A stretch of 64,000 bases of DNA from Pantoea sp. Cy-639 (GTDB taxonomy: Bacteria > Pseudomonadota > Gammaproteobacteria > Pseudomonadales > Pseudomonadaceae). The stretch is taken from assembly GCF_011752525.1 (NCBI RefSeq), contig NZ_VWXI01000006.1:62001-126000 (forward strand), read 5' to 3'. Under the pieces are notes generated by a model, which was not told the origin of the DNA, did not search any database, and worked only from the letters and a program-made list of their open reading frames with translations. Shown here in pieces: positions 51,160-60,237 of this stretch. Within the stretch, counting starts at the first letter, position 1; the number at the start of each line of letters is the position of its first letter. Made by a program: the position numbers and the translations under genes.

Positions 51160-54120
51160 ATGGACATGCAGATTCCCGGATTCGACATCGACCGCGAGAT
51201 TGGCCAGGGTGCCATGGCCAGCGTGTACCTGGCCACGCAGCGCTCTCTGGAGCGCAAGGTGGCGCTTAAGATCATGGCGGCAAGCCTGGCGGCCGACCCG
51301 ACCTTCTGCGAGCGCTTTCTGCGCGAGGGGCGCACCCTGGCGCGGCTGGCGCACCCGAACATCGCCACCATCCACGACATCGGCAATGTCGGCGAGTTGT
51401 ACTACATGGCCATGGAGTACCTGCCCAACGGCACGCTGAAGGAACGCATCGCCCATGGACTCACGCCCGAACAGGGGCTGGCGTACGTACGCCAGATCGC
51501 CCAGGCGCTGGGCTATGCCCATGCCCAGGGCCTGGTGCACCGGGATGTGAAACCGGCCAACATCCTGTTCCGCGCCGACGGCGCCGCCGTGCTGTCGGAC
51601 TTCGGTATCGCCAAGTCGCTGGATGACCGCACCCAGTTCACCCAGGCCGGCTTCGCCGTCGGCACACCCAGCTACATGAGCCCGGAGCAGGCCCGTGGCC
51701 TGGAGATCGACGGACGTGCCGACCTGTACGCGCTGGGCGTGGTGCTCTACGAGATCCTGGTCGGCAAGCTGCCCTACAACGGCAACGATGCGCTGTCGAC
51801 GGCGCTGGCGCACCTGACCGAGCCGTTACCGGCGCTGCCTGTCGAACATGGCCGTTATCAGGACATCCTGCGTGGGCTGTTGGCCAAAGAGCCGGACGAG
51901 CGCTTCGCCGATGCCGCCGCGCTGCTCGCTGCGCTGGATCGGTTGGGTGCTCAGGAGCAGGACGGCACGGTGATCAGGCCGTTGGCCGTGACGGCGCCGG
52001 TGGTGCCGGGGCCGGAGGCGGTCACGCCTCATCCTGCGGCGAGCGAACCGGCGCCACGCGCGGCAAACGGGCCGCCGGCGACGGCGAGGTCCGATGCCAG
52101 CCGGCCGGCCAAGGCCGTGCTGGCGGTGGCCATCGCCGTGGCATTGGGCCTGGGTGGAGCGTTCTTCTGGCTGCTCGATGGTCACGACGAGGCGCCGCCA
52201 ACACAGGCTGCGCAGGGACAGGCGCCAACCCCGCCTGAGACAACGGCGGTGGTCGGTACCGACGAGGGCCGTCCGTTGCTGATGGCAGGCAAGAAAACCC
52301 TGTTCCAGCGTGTGCTGGTCAAGCCAGGCGCACAGTTGATGGCCAAGCCTGGCGACGCTTCGGGCGAGCCGTTGCCGGCGTTTTCCGTGCTCTATGTCTA
52401 TCAGCGCAAGGACGTTGGCGGCCAGGCCTGGCTGCAAGTCGGCGCCGCCAGCGACGGTCAGCGCGAAGGCTGGTTGGCGGCCGCGCAGGCCAGCGACTGG
52501 AAACAGAGCCTGGTGCTCAAGTTCACCGAGCGTTCGGGGCGTTCGCCGGTGATGTTCATGCGCCAGGCAGACGATGTGCAGCGCCTGCTCGACGACACTG
52601 CCAAGGCCCGCGACAGCCTGCTCAAGGCGCAGAACCAGCCCGACCAGGTGCCACAGGTGCTGGCGCTCGAGCCGGCTGCCAGCGCCGTGCCGCAGAACCA
52701 GTTCTACCTGATGCCGATCTTCGACTATCGCGAAACCTTCGATGCCGATGGCCAGCCGTTGCAGTTGCTCAACATCGCCTCCATCGATCCCGGTACCAGC
52801 CAGCCCAGTGCTGCGCCGCAGGCCGCTGGCGTGGCGTTGGCCGACAACAGTTTCCGCACCGGTATCGTCCTGGTGGTCGATACCTCGGTATCGATGCAGC
52901 CCTATATCGATCGGGTGCGCCAGGTGGTCGCCGAACTGCAGCAACAACTGGCCGCCCGAGGCGAGCTGGACAGCGTCAGCTTCGGCCTGGTGGGTTTTCG
53001 CAACAGCGTCAAGCGCACCCCGGGCCTCGACTACCTGAGCAAGACCCTGGTCAGCCTGGAAGAGGGCCGCGACCCTGCGCGCTTCCTCAAGGCCGCTGCC
53101 CAGGTGAAGGCCACCCAGGTGTCCAGCCATTCGTTCAACGAGGACGCCTTCGCCGGTGTGATGCAAGCGGTCGAGGGCATGGACTGGTCGGGTTATGGCG
53201 GGCGGATCATCCTGCTGGTCAGCGACGCCGGAGCGTTGCGCAAGAACGACCCGTTCAGCAGCACCCGGATGAACGAAGCCGAGGTCCGCCAGGCCGCGCT
53301 GAGCAAGCAGATCAAGATCTACGCGCTGCACCTGCGCACTCCGGCAGGCGTGAAAAACCATGCTTCGGCCGAGAGCCAGTACCGGGTACTCACTGCCGAC
53401 AGCAACCCGCAGATCGGCGACCTCTATGTCGGCGTGCCTGGCGGCGAGATCGGCGCGTTCGGCGATCGCGTGCGCGAGATCGGCTCGACTTTCGCCGAAC
53501 TGGTGCATCAGGTACGCAACCAGCAGCCGCAGGCCGTGCCGCTGCTGACTTCGGCGGCGAGCCTGGCGGCCAAGACCCAGGCCATCGGCTACGCCATGCA
53601 CATGGATTTCCTCGGCCGTCACGCTGCCAGCCAGGCACCGCAGCTGGTCAGCGCCTGGACCGCCGACCGCGACCTGACCAATCCGGCGCTGCCGACCCTG
53701 CAGGTGTGCGTGATGCTGAGCCGGCTGCAACTCAACGACTTGCAGCAGTCGCTCAAGCTGATCGTCGACGCCGCCCGCAAGACCCGCAGCTCGCCTGGCG
53801 ACTTCTTCGCCGAGATCGCCAGCGCCAGTGCCTACATGAGCCGTGATCCCGATGCCTTGCGCAAGGGGGCCAACCTGGCCCAGGGCGGTGTGCTTGGCGA
53901 ATACCTCGAAGGCCTGCCGTACCGCAGCAAATCCCTGAGCATGACCCAGGACCTGTGGCTGTCGCTGTCGGTGGCGGAGCAGGAAGACTTCATCGACGAG
54001 CTGGATTCGAAAATCCGCTTGTACGAGACCTTCCACAATGACATGGCCAACTGGGTGCGCTTCGGCAATGCCGAGCCAGGCGACGCCTTGTACCGTGTCC
54101 CGTTGTCGACGCTGCCGTGA
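51160..54120 (+). CDS. ppkA: T6SS Ser/Thr kinase PpkA with vWA domain
   Basis: A 986-residue transmembrane kinase. The Hanks-type kinase domain (about 5-265) has GQGAMASVYLA, K37, HRDVKPANIL (D129, N134) and DFGIAKSL (D147). One membrane helix lies near 318-335. The periplasmic part contains an SH3-like region and a von Willebrand A domain (about 565-740) with MIDAS motif DTSVS. PpkA phosphorylates Fha upon signals relayed by the TagQRST module. It overlaps tagT by four bases. Confidence 0.95.
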   Translation: MDMQIPGFDIDREIGQGAMASVYLATQRSLERKVALKIMAASLAADPTFCERFLREGRTLARLAHPNIATIHDIGNVGELYYMAMEYLPNGTLKERIAHGLTPEQGLAYVRQIAQALGYAHAQGLVHRDVKPANILFRADGAAVLSDFGIAKSLDDRTQFTQAGFAVGTPSYMSPEQARGLEIDGRADLYALGVVLYEILVGKLPYNGNDALSTALAHLTEPLPALPVEHGRYQDILRGLLAKEPDERFADAAALLAALDRLGAQEQDGTVIRPLAVTAPVVPGPEAVTPHPAASEPAPRAANGPPATARSDASRPAKAVLAVAIAVALGLGGAFFWLLDGHDEAPPTQAAQGQAPTPPETTAVVGTDEGRPLLMAGKKTLFQRVLVKPGAQLMAKPGDASGEPLPAFSVLYVYQRKDVGGQAWLQVGAASDGQREGWLAAAQASDWKQSLVLKFTERSGRSPVMFMRQADDVQRLLDDTAKARDSLLKAQNQPDQVPQVLALEPAASAVPQNQFYLMPIFDYRETFDADGQPLQLLNIASIDPGTSQPSAAPQAAGVALADNSFRTGIVLVVDTSVSMQPYIDRVRQVVAELQQQLAARGELDSVSFGLVGFRNSVKRTPGLDYLSKTLVSLEEGRDPARFLKAAAQVKATQVSSHSFNEDAFAGVMQAVEGMDWSGYGGRIILLVSDAGALRKNDPFSSTRMNEAEVRQAALSKQIKIYALHLRTPAGVKNHASAESQYRVLTADSNPQIGDLYVGVPGGEIGAFGDRVREIGSTFAELVHQVRNQQPQAVPLLTSAASLAAKTQAIGYAMHMDFLGRHAASQAPQLVSAWTADRDLTNPALPTLQVCVMLSRLQLNDLQQSLKLIVDAARKTRSSPGDFFAEIASASAYMSRDPDALRKGANLAQGGVLGEYLEGLPYRSKSLSMTQDLWLSLSVAEQEDFIDELDSKIRLYETFHNDMANWVRFGNAEPGDALYRVPLSTLP

Positions 54121-54824
54121 TGATCCGCCTGGACGGTGTGCGCAAGACGCGCGGGCAGGGTGCCCAGCGCTACAGCCTGCAGGTCGACGGCCTGGTGCTG
54201 GCGGCTGGCGAGCGGTTGGCGCTGGTTGGCCCCAGCGGTTGTGGCAAGAGCACCTTGCTCGACCTGCTGGCGCTGGTGCTGGCACCGGATGTCGCCGAGG
54301 CGTTCGAGCTGGGCGGCGAAGACATCGCCAGGTTGTGGCGGGCCCGCCAGCTAGACCGCCTGGCGAGCCTGCGCAGCCGCCAGTTGGGCTATGTGCTGCA
54401 GGCCGGGGGGCTGCTCGGCTACCTCGATGTGCGTGGCAACATCCGCCTGCCACGCCAGTTGCTGGGCTTGTCCGACGACGGCAGCGTCGAGCGTCTGGCC
54501 CAAGCGCTGGATGTGCACGAGCAACTCGGCAAGAGGCCTGCGAGCCTGTCCATCGGGCAGCGTCAGCGGGTCAGCTGCGCTCGCGCGCTGGCCCATGCCC
54601 CGGCCCTGTTATTGGCTGACGAGCCTACCGCGGCGCTGGATCCGGTCAACGCCGGGCGGGTGATGCAACTGCTGCTGGGCGAGGCAGGGCGGCGCCGGGT
54701 GACGTGTGTGATCGCCACCCATGATCAGACCCTGGCCGAGGCCGCAGGGCTGGCCGTGCTGCGCATGACCTGCCGCCGCGATGCCGATGGCGGCGTCACG
54801 GCCACCGTGGAGCGTTCGGTCTGA
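54117..54824 (+). CDS. tagT: T6SS-associated ABC transporter ATPase TagT
   Basis: A 235-residue ABC ATPase with Walker A GPSGCGKST (38-46), signature LSIGQRQRVS and Walker B LLLADEPTAAL. With the permease TagS it forms a LolCDE/MacB-like complex that senses envelope damage upstream of PpkA. Overlaps of 4 bp with ppkA and 1 bp with tagS place it within the regulatory operon. Confidence 0.92.
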   Translation: MMIRLDGVRKTRGQGAQRYSLQVDGLVLAAGERLALVGPSGCGKSTLLDLLALVLAPDVAEAFELGGEDIARLWRARQLDRLASLRSRQLGYVLQAGGLLGYLDVRGNIRLPRQLLGLSDDGSVERLAQALDVHEQLGKRPASLSIGQRQRVSCARALAHAPALLLADEPTAALDPVNAGRVMQLLLGEAGRRRVTCVIATHDQTLAEAAGLAVLRMTCRRDADGGVTATVERSV

Positions 54825-56026
54825 TGCGCCCGCTGCTGATCGCCGGGCTGGCCTGGCAGGACTACCGCCACGAGGCGCGCCTGTCAGCCTGCGGCGTGCT
54901 GGCGCTGGTGGCGGTGATCGCGCCGTTGCTGGTGCTGTTCGGGCTGAAGTTCGGTCTGGTCGGCAGCCTGACCGAACGCCTGCAACGCGACCCCGGTGTG
55001 CGCGAGATCATTCCGCTGGGAGGCGGGCGTTTCCGTGCCGCGTTCATCGAGGAACTGGCACGCCAGCCTGGGGTGGCTTTTGCCATCCCGCGTACCCGGC
55101 AGATCGCGGCGACTGCCGAACTGCTGCTGCCGGCGCAGGGGCGTGGTGTCACGGTCGAGATGTTGCCGACCGCCGAGGGCGATCCTCTGTTGCAGGAGGT
55201 GGTGCCGCCTGCCGGCCTGCAGCAGGTAGTGCTGAGCCTGACTGCGGCGCAGAAGCTCGGGGCCAAGGCTGGCGACGAACTGCAGGCCAGCTTCAGTCGC
55301 CAGCAAGCCGGGCAGGTGCAATGGCGCCAGACCCGCCTGCAGGTGGTCGCGGTGCTACCGCTGGCGGCCTTCGAGCGTGACGCCCTGTTCGCTTCCCTGG
55401 CCTTGCTCGAGGCTGTCGAGGACTACCGCGATGGCCGTGCCGTACCGGCGCTGGGCTGGCAGGGCGAAGTCCGCCCAGCGCAGGCCGCACGGATATATCC
55501 GGCGTTCCGTCTCTATGCCCGCGAACTGGGCGATGTCGAGCCGTTGCGGCGAATGCTTGCCGAGCGCCGGCTGCTGGTTTCCACCCAGGCGGCGCAGATT
55601 GCCCAGGTGCAGTCCTTGAGCCGCAACCTCGACCTGGTGTTCTGGATCATCGCCAGCCTGGCCGTGGCCGGTGCCGTGGCGGCCGTCGCCGCAGGTGCCC
55701 TGGCGGCCGTTGCGCGCAAGCAGCGCGAGCTGGCGGTACTGCGCCTGCTGGGCTTCGGCAGTGCGGCGCTGTTGCTGTTCGTCATCTGCCAGGCGCTCTA
55801 CAGCGCAGTGCTGGCCGGTGCCGTGGCGGGATTGCTGTACCTGCTGGCCGAGCAGGGTCTCAACCGATTGTTCATGCAGGTGCCCGGCGAGTACGCCAGC
55901 CACTTGTTGCCTGTGCACTATCTCGTTGCGCTGTGCGTCGTGCTGCTGGCCAGCACCGCCGCCGCCGCCCTGGGCGGCTGGCGTGTCGCACGTGTCGATC
56001 CTTGCCAAGGAATCCGTGATGTCTGA
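54824..56026 (+). CDS. tagS: T6SS-associated ABC permease TagS
   Basis: A 400-residue FtsX/MacB-like permease. TM1 is near the N-terminus (about 20-42), followed by a periplasmic domain (about 45-255) and three C-terminal helices (about 268-292, 312-340, 360-385). The segment LAAVARKQRELAVLRLLGFG is a typical FtsX-family coupling region. It pairs with TagT, and its stop overlaps the tagR start by 8 bp. Confidence 0.9.
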   Translation: MRPLLIAGLAWQDYRHEARLSACGVLALVAVIAPLLVLFGLKFGLVGSLTERLQRDPGVREIIPLGGGRFRAAFIEELARQPGVAFAIPRTRQIAATAELLLPAQGRGVTVEMLPTAEGDPLLQEVVPPAGLQQVVLSLTAAQKLGAKAGDELQASFSRQQAGQVQWRQTRLQVVAVLPLAAFERDALFASLALLEAVEDYRDGRAVPALGWQGEVRPAQAARIYPAFRLYARELGDVEPLRRMLAERRLLVSTQAAQIAQVQSLSRNLDLVFWIIASLAVAGAVAAVAAGALAAVARKQRELAVLRLLGFGSAALLLFVICQALYSAVLAGAVAGLLYLLAEQGLNRLFMQVPGEYASHLLPVHYLVALCVVLLASTAAAALGGWRVARVDPCQGIRDV

Positions 56027-57785
56027 CCTTCGCCTCGGGGCTGCGGCCCTGATCCTCTGCACGCTAAGCCTGGGCGGCTGTTCCCAGGCCGATGGCGATG
56101 ACAAGGCCAAGCCGGCGGCGCCGTCCCAGGTCGCCGCCGACAGCCGACTGGACAACCCCAAGCCCCTGCCGGGCGATGTGAGCCTGCCGCTGCCGTGCGG
56201 CGGCGAACTGGTGCTGCGCAGCGTCTACGTATTGGCCCAGGGCAGCCTCGACGATCGCGAGGTCAACCTTGGCTACCCCTTCAGCGAGGGCGAGGATGGC
56301 TACCGGCAGTCGTTCATCTCCGGTTATCGGCGCGACTACATCAACGGCCAGTTCCGCTTGCAGGACCTGGCGCCGCAATGGCAGGCGGCGGTCGGGCCGA
56401 GCCTGCCGGAGGTCGAGAAGGGCAGCCCGCTGACACCGATGATGTACTTCATCGGCAAGTACGAGGTGACCGCGCGCCAGTACGCCCAGGTCATGGCCCA
56501 GGCCCAGTCGCTGGCCGACGGCGGCGCTGCGCCGGCCTGCGAGGCGAACGGCGACGCGGCGGGCCGGTTGCCAAAGGTCAGGCTTTCGCGGTTCGAGGCC
56601 GAGCGCTTCGGTGCGGTCTACAGTGCCTGGCTGATGAAGCATCACCGCGACCTGCTGCCGGTCAGCGGGCGTGACGGCAAGGCGCAGGAGGGCGGTATCG
56701 GTTTCGTGCGCCTGCCCACCGAGGTGGAATGGGAGTTCGCTGCCCGAGGCGGCTCGGCGGTCAGTCGCCAGGAGCTGGAGGGGCGGTTGTTCCCACGCAA
56801 GGTCGAGGGTTCCGACAGCGAGGGTCCACTGGCTGACTTCGCGGTGTTCAATCAGGTGGCCGGAGGCACTGGGCAAGCCGCGCGGCTGATGCCGATCGGC
56901 ACCCGGCAACCCAACCCGCTGGGTCTGTTCGACATGATCGGCAACGCCGCCGAGATGGTCCAGGAGTCGTTCCAGCTGGTTCACGCTGGCCGTCGCCAGG
57001 GCGCCTATGGCGGCTTCGTGGTCAAGGGCGGCAACTACCTCGAAGGCGAGGGTACGCTGTTCACCGGTATGCGCCGCGAGTACCCGCTGTTCGCTGCCGA
57101 CGGCACCGAGCAGCGTAACGAGACCACAGGCTTCCGGGTGGCCATCGGCGCCTTGTCGGCGCCGCGCTCGCGCTATCCGGAGCTGTTCGAGCAATGGCAG
57201 AAGGAGGGGCGCCTGGCCGGTCTGACCGATGACATCGAGGCCAGCCAGGACCCGACCCAGCGCCTGGACAGCATCATTGCCGCCAGCCACGACCCGCGCC
57301 AGCAGGCTGAGCTGGGCTTGGTCAACGAAGAGCTCAAGCGCAATGTCTCGTTGATCGCCCGCCAGCGCGAGGAAGCCGCCGGCAACCTGATCCAGTCCGC
57401 CGCGCTGGTGGCCGAGACCATCAACAACTACAACATCCGCCTGACCAACCTGCAGAGCACTCAGGCCAAGGCCGAGGCCGCTGGCGACCAGGCCAGCGCC
57501 CGCCTGTATGGCGCCGCCATCGCCAATGGCCGCGCGGCGCTCGACGGTGCCGTGGCGATCTACATCGACAACCTGGCCAGCGGTACGCGCTACACCGACG
57601 CGGTGATTCAGGCGCAGTTCCAGCGGGTCAAGGAAGAACTCAACCGCAAGCCGGTCCTGGGCAACAGCCTGGTGACCCGCGCCACCCTGTTCGTCCGCCA
57701 CGTTGGGGAGTACCGCCAGAACCGGCGGGCCGATCCGGCGACGATCCTCAAGGAGCTGCTGGTATCGGCCGCTCCGCGACGCTAA
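56019..57785 (+). CDS. tagR: T6SS activator TagR (formylglycine-generating-enzyme fold)
   Basis: From ATG 56019 (AAGGA upstream) the protein has 588 residues. A signal peptide ends in LSLGGC, which reads as a lipobox. The sulfatase-modifying (FGE) domain covers about 130-375 with YFIGKYEVTARQYAQVMAQA, VRLPTEVEWEFAARGGS and NPLGLFDMIGNAAEMVQESF. The C-terminal 200 residues are helical. TagR promotes PpkA activation in H1-T6SS. Catalytic cysteines of true FGE are not evident, so it is probably a binding domain. Confidence 0.92.
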   Translation: MSDLRLGAAALILCTLSLGGCSQADGDDKAKPAAPSQVAADSRLDNPKPLPGDVSLPLPCGGELVLRSVYVLAQGSLDDREVNLGYPFSEGEDGYRQSFISGYRRDYINGQFRLQDLAPQWQAAVGPSLPEVEKGSPLTPMMYFIGKYEVTARQYAQVMAQAQSLADGGAAPACEANGDAAGRLPKVRLSRFEAERFGAVYSAWLMKHHRDLLPVSGRDGKAQEGGIGFVRLPTEVEWEFAARGGSAVSRQELEGRLFPRKVEGSDSEGPLADFAVFNQVAGGTGQAARLMPIGTRQPNPLGLFDMIGNAAEMVQESFQLVHAGRRQGAYGGFVVKGGNYLEGEGTLFTGMRREYPLFAADGTEQRNETTGFRVAIGALSAPRSRYPELFEQWQKEGRLAGLTDDIEASQDPTQRLDSIIAASHDPRQQAELGLVNEELKRNVSLIARQREEAAGNLIQSAALVAETINNYNIRLTNLQSTQAKAEAAGDQASARLYGAAIANGRAALDGAVAIYIDNLASGTRYTDAVIQAQFQRVKEELNRKPVLGNSLVTRATLFVRHVGEYRQNRRADPATILKELLVSAAPRR

Positions 57786-57861
57786 GGACAGCTTCGACGC
57801 CAAGCCATCCCGGGCGGCATGAGGCCCCCGGACATCGACACCACCAGGAGAGAACCTGACC

Positions 57862-58779
57862 ATGTTCACCCGCAAAGCTCTGATCAACACCTCCCAGGCC
57901 CGTACCGCGTTGCTGCTGGCTGCCGGCTTCAGCACCGTGCTGCTGAGTGGCTGCGCCAGCTCGCCGACCTCCAAGGTCGGCGCCACGACCAAGGTAGAGT
58001 ACTACCCCAACTGCTATGAGCCGGTTCAGCACCTGCGCGCCACCGACGGCGACATGACCCGCTCGGTCGCCACCGGCGCGCTGCTGGGCGCGGTCGGTGG
58101 TGCCCTGACCGGCGCCCTGGTCGACAAAGACAACCGTGGTCGCAACGCCGCCATCGGCGCGGCCGGTGGTGCCCTGGTCGGTGGTGCCGCTGGCTACTAC
58201 ACCGAGCGCCAGAAACAGATCAGCGACGACCGCCAGCGTATTGCCTCCTATGCCGGTGACATCGACAAGAGCGCCGCCGACCTGGATCGCACCACCGCCT
58301 ACGCCAAGTCCTCGCAGAGCTGCTATCAGCGTGAATTCTCCAGCCTGATCCAGAACCGCAAGAGTGGCCGCATCAACGACAGCGAAGGGCGCAAGCGCCT
58401 GGCCGAGATCGTCTCGGGCCTGCAGGAGTCGAACAACCTGCTGGGTGCTGTCAATGGCCGCGTCGGCGAGAACCTCGACAACTACACCCAGGCCTATGAA
58501 CAGGACCTCAAGCAGGTCGGCGTGCCGCGTACCGCAGTGGTCGCAGCGGTCGAGCCACCCAAGCCCGTCAGTGGCAAGAAGGGCGGCGCCAAGGTCCAGC
58601 CCAAGGTCGACAAGGCCGTGCCGCAGGAGGCGCTGACCACCGAGAAGACCCTGCAGAACGCCAACGGCAAGAAGGCCCAGGCCCAGCAGGTTGCCAAGGC
58701 CGGCCAGGACCAGGTCAACAGCATGTGCCGCAACCCGGACATGGGTGACTGGGCGCCGGTGCCGTGCCCGAACGTGTAA
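57862..58779 (+). CDS. tagQ: T6SS outer-membrane lipoprotein TagQ
   Basis: A 305-residue lipoprotein with lipobox LSGC and a signal peptide of about 30 residues; AGGAGAG precedes the ATG. Residues 65-115 are a glycine-zipper segment (VATGALLGAVGGALTGALVD). A helical C-terminal half has many Lys and Gln and ends CRNPDMGDWAPVPCPNV. Length and position after tagR fit TagQ, the outer-membrane partner that localises TagR. It is separated from tagR by 76 bp. Confidence 0.85.
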   Translation: MFTRKALINTSQARTALLLAAGFSTVLLSGCASSPTSKVGATTKVEYYPNCYEPVQHLRATDGDMTRSVATGALLGAVGGALTGALVDKDNRGRNAAIGAAGGALVGGAAGYYTERQKQISDDRQRIASYAGDIDKSAADLDRTTAYAKSSQSCYQREFSSLIQNRKSGRINDSEGRKRLAEIVSGLQESNNLLGAVNGRVGENLDNYTQAYEQDLKQVGVPRTAVVAAVEPPKPVSGKKGGAKVQPKVDKAVPQEALTTEKTLQNANGKKAQAQQVAKAGQDQVNSMCRNPDMGDWAPVPCPNV

Positions 58780-58795
58780 TGCCTTGAGCATGGCC

Positions 58796-58820
58796 GTGGG
58801 AGCGCCGTGATCGCTCCCGC
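58796..58820. other. Small hairpin between tagQ and the effector gene
   Basis: GTGGGAGCG (58796-58804) pairs with CGCTCCCGC (58812-58820), one G-U pair, around a 7-nt loop. It resembles half of the REP elements and has no T tract; it may lower read-through into the effector pair. Confidence 0.45.
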
Positions 58821-58860
58821 GGACCGTGCGCTCCAGTTTTTCACTGCAAGGAGCCCTGCC

Positions 58861-59763
58861 GTGACTGACCTTCTGGCCAACAGCCTGGCCAACAGCTCGC
58901 AACAGTTCGCCCGTCAGCGCATCCAGGCGCGGATCAACCTGCCGCAGATGTTCGCCGCCATCGATGCCGACCCGCGTATCGTCGGTGCTGGCGTGGTGTA
59001 CATCGATGCCCACTACAACATCGTCACCCTGCGTGAGTTTCAACCCATCTGCAGCATCAGGCCCAAGCGGGTGATCCTGCGCGAGATCAAGAAATACCAG
59101 ACCCCCGACCAGTACACCCAGCAACTGCAGCACAACCCGCGGGAGTCCCGGGTGGTCAAGGAGGCGATCAACACCAGCCTGTCCTGTGCCGGCGCGGTGA
59201 TCGGCTGGTTCGTGGTCTTCAGCGGCACCATCGCCGCGCCGTTTTCCGGTGGCACCAGCCTGGTGCTGACCTATGTCGGTGGCGCCGCCGCCACTGCCAG
59301 CAGCATCCAGTGCGGCATCGGCGTGATGCGCACGGTACGCGAGGTGACCAACCCGGCCGCCAACGACGCCCTGGACGAAAACCAGTGGTACCAGGCCGCT
59401 TCCATGGTTCTCGACGGTGTGTCGTTGCTGGGGGTCGGCGCTTCCGGACTCACCACCCTGAAGTACCTGCAGGTGCACAAGGCCGCCACCGGGCGCAGTT
59501 GGCTGGAACTGTCCAAGACACTCAGCCGTCAGCAGCGCAAGGCGCTGACCGAGGAACTGCTGTCGATCAAGCATCCGAGCCTGACCGCCAAGCAGCTCAA
59601 GTTGCAGCAGGTGGCCGGTACCTTGCCCAAGCGCTACACCCCGACCGAGATCAGCCATGCCACGCAGACACTGTTGCGCGATTCGCTAGGCGCCACCCTG
59701 GGTCTGGCCGGCAGCGCGACGATGCAGAGCATTGCCGTGGGGCTTTACGAGGAAATCGAATGA
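58861..59763 (+). CDS. Predicted pore-forming T6SS effector (Tse4-like)
   Basis: A 300-residue protein from GTG 58861 (AGGAG, 6-nt spacing). There is no signal peptide. The N-terminal 100 residues are soluble. Hydrophobic, glycine-rich segments lie at about 107-127 (GAVIGWFVVFSG), 128-152 (GGTSLVLTYVGGAAATASS) and 180-200, with another near 275-295. This glycine-zipper pattern, the lack of export signal, and the overlapping downstream gene for a four-helix membrane protein suggest a Tse4-type pore-forming effector. The position at the end of the tag genes supports T6SS cargo. Sequence identity to Tse4 could not be tested. Confidence 0.6.
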   Translation: MTDLLANSLANSSQQFARQRIQARINLPQMFAAIDADPRIVGAGVVYIDAHYNIVTLREFQPICSIRPKRVILREIKKYQTPDQYTQQLQHNPRESRVVKEAINTSLSCAGAVIGWFVVFSGTIAAPFSGGTSLVLTYVGGAAATASSIQCGIGVMRTVREVTNPAANDALDENQWYQAASMVLDGVSLLGVGASGLTTLKYLQVHKAATGRSWLELSKTLSRQQRKALTEELLSIKHPSLTAKQLKLQQVAGTLPKRYTPTEISHATQTLLRDSLGATLGLAGSATMQSIAVGLYEEIE

Positions 59764-60179
59764 TGGCCGACAACGGCGACTTCCAGGCCTTCATGGCCCG
59801 TTACTTCCCGATCTTCCTGCTGGGCTTTTTCACCTCGTTGCTGGCGGTGGCGCTGGCGGTGACGCTATGGGTCGATGGCCATTGGCGCGGGCACCCGGAC
59901 AATGCGTTGTACAGCGTGGGGGCCTGCGGTGGCCTGGTGCTGTTGCTGTGCATCGGCCACTTCGTGATGATCCGCGGGCTGCGTTGGGCGACGTGGGTGG
60001 TGCTGGCAGGGCCGGTGGTGGCGCTGCTGATGGCGCTGAGCCTGATCGGCAGCGGCCAGGACCGGGTGTTGCTGGCGGTCATGCTGGGGCTGCCATTGCT
60101 GGCGCTGCTGGTCTTCAACACCGCCCGGCACCGGGAAATGCGCCAGCGGCTGGTGGCGTTGCGACAGGCGCGCCGGTAG
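59760..60179 (+). CDS. Four-helix membrane protein, predicted immunity to the pore-former
   Basis: A 139-residue inner-membrane protein whose ATG overlaps the effector stop (ATGA), with GAGGAA upstream. Hydrophobic helices are at about 14-37, 51-71, 74-97 and 102-120, and the C-terminus is a basic cytoplasmic tail (HREMRQRLVALRQARR). Multi-pass membrane proteins protect against pore-forming T6SS toxins, as Tsi4 does. No family was recognised. This is the last gene of the 18-kb plus-strand T6SS operon. Confidence 0.65.
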   Translation: MMADNGDFQAFMARYFPIFLLGFFTSLLAVALAVTLWVDGHWRGHPDNALYSVGACGGLVLLLCIGHFVMIRGLRWATWVVLAGPVVALLMALSLIGSGQDRVLLAVMLGLPLLALLVFNTARHREMRQRLVALRQARR

Positions 60180-60237
60180 CAGCAATAACTGCTCATCCGG
60201 TACGCCCTGGGCCTGGTCCGGCAGGAGCCGATGTCTG

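Noticed and set aside
51826..54453. 875-codon open frame on the minus strand
   Set aside because: It is antisense to ppkA and tagT, with no recognisable family features; a GC-rich shadow frame.
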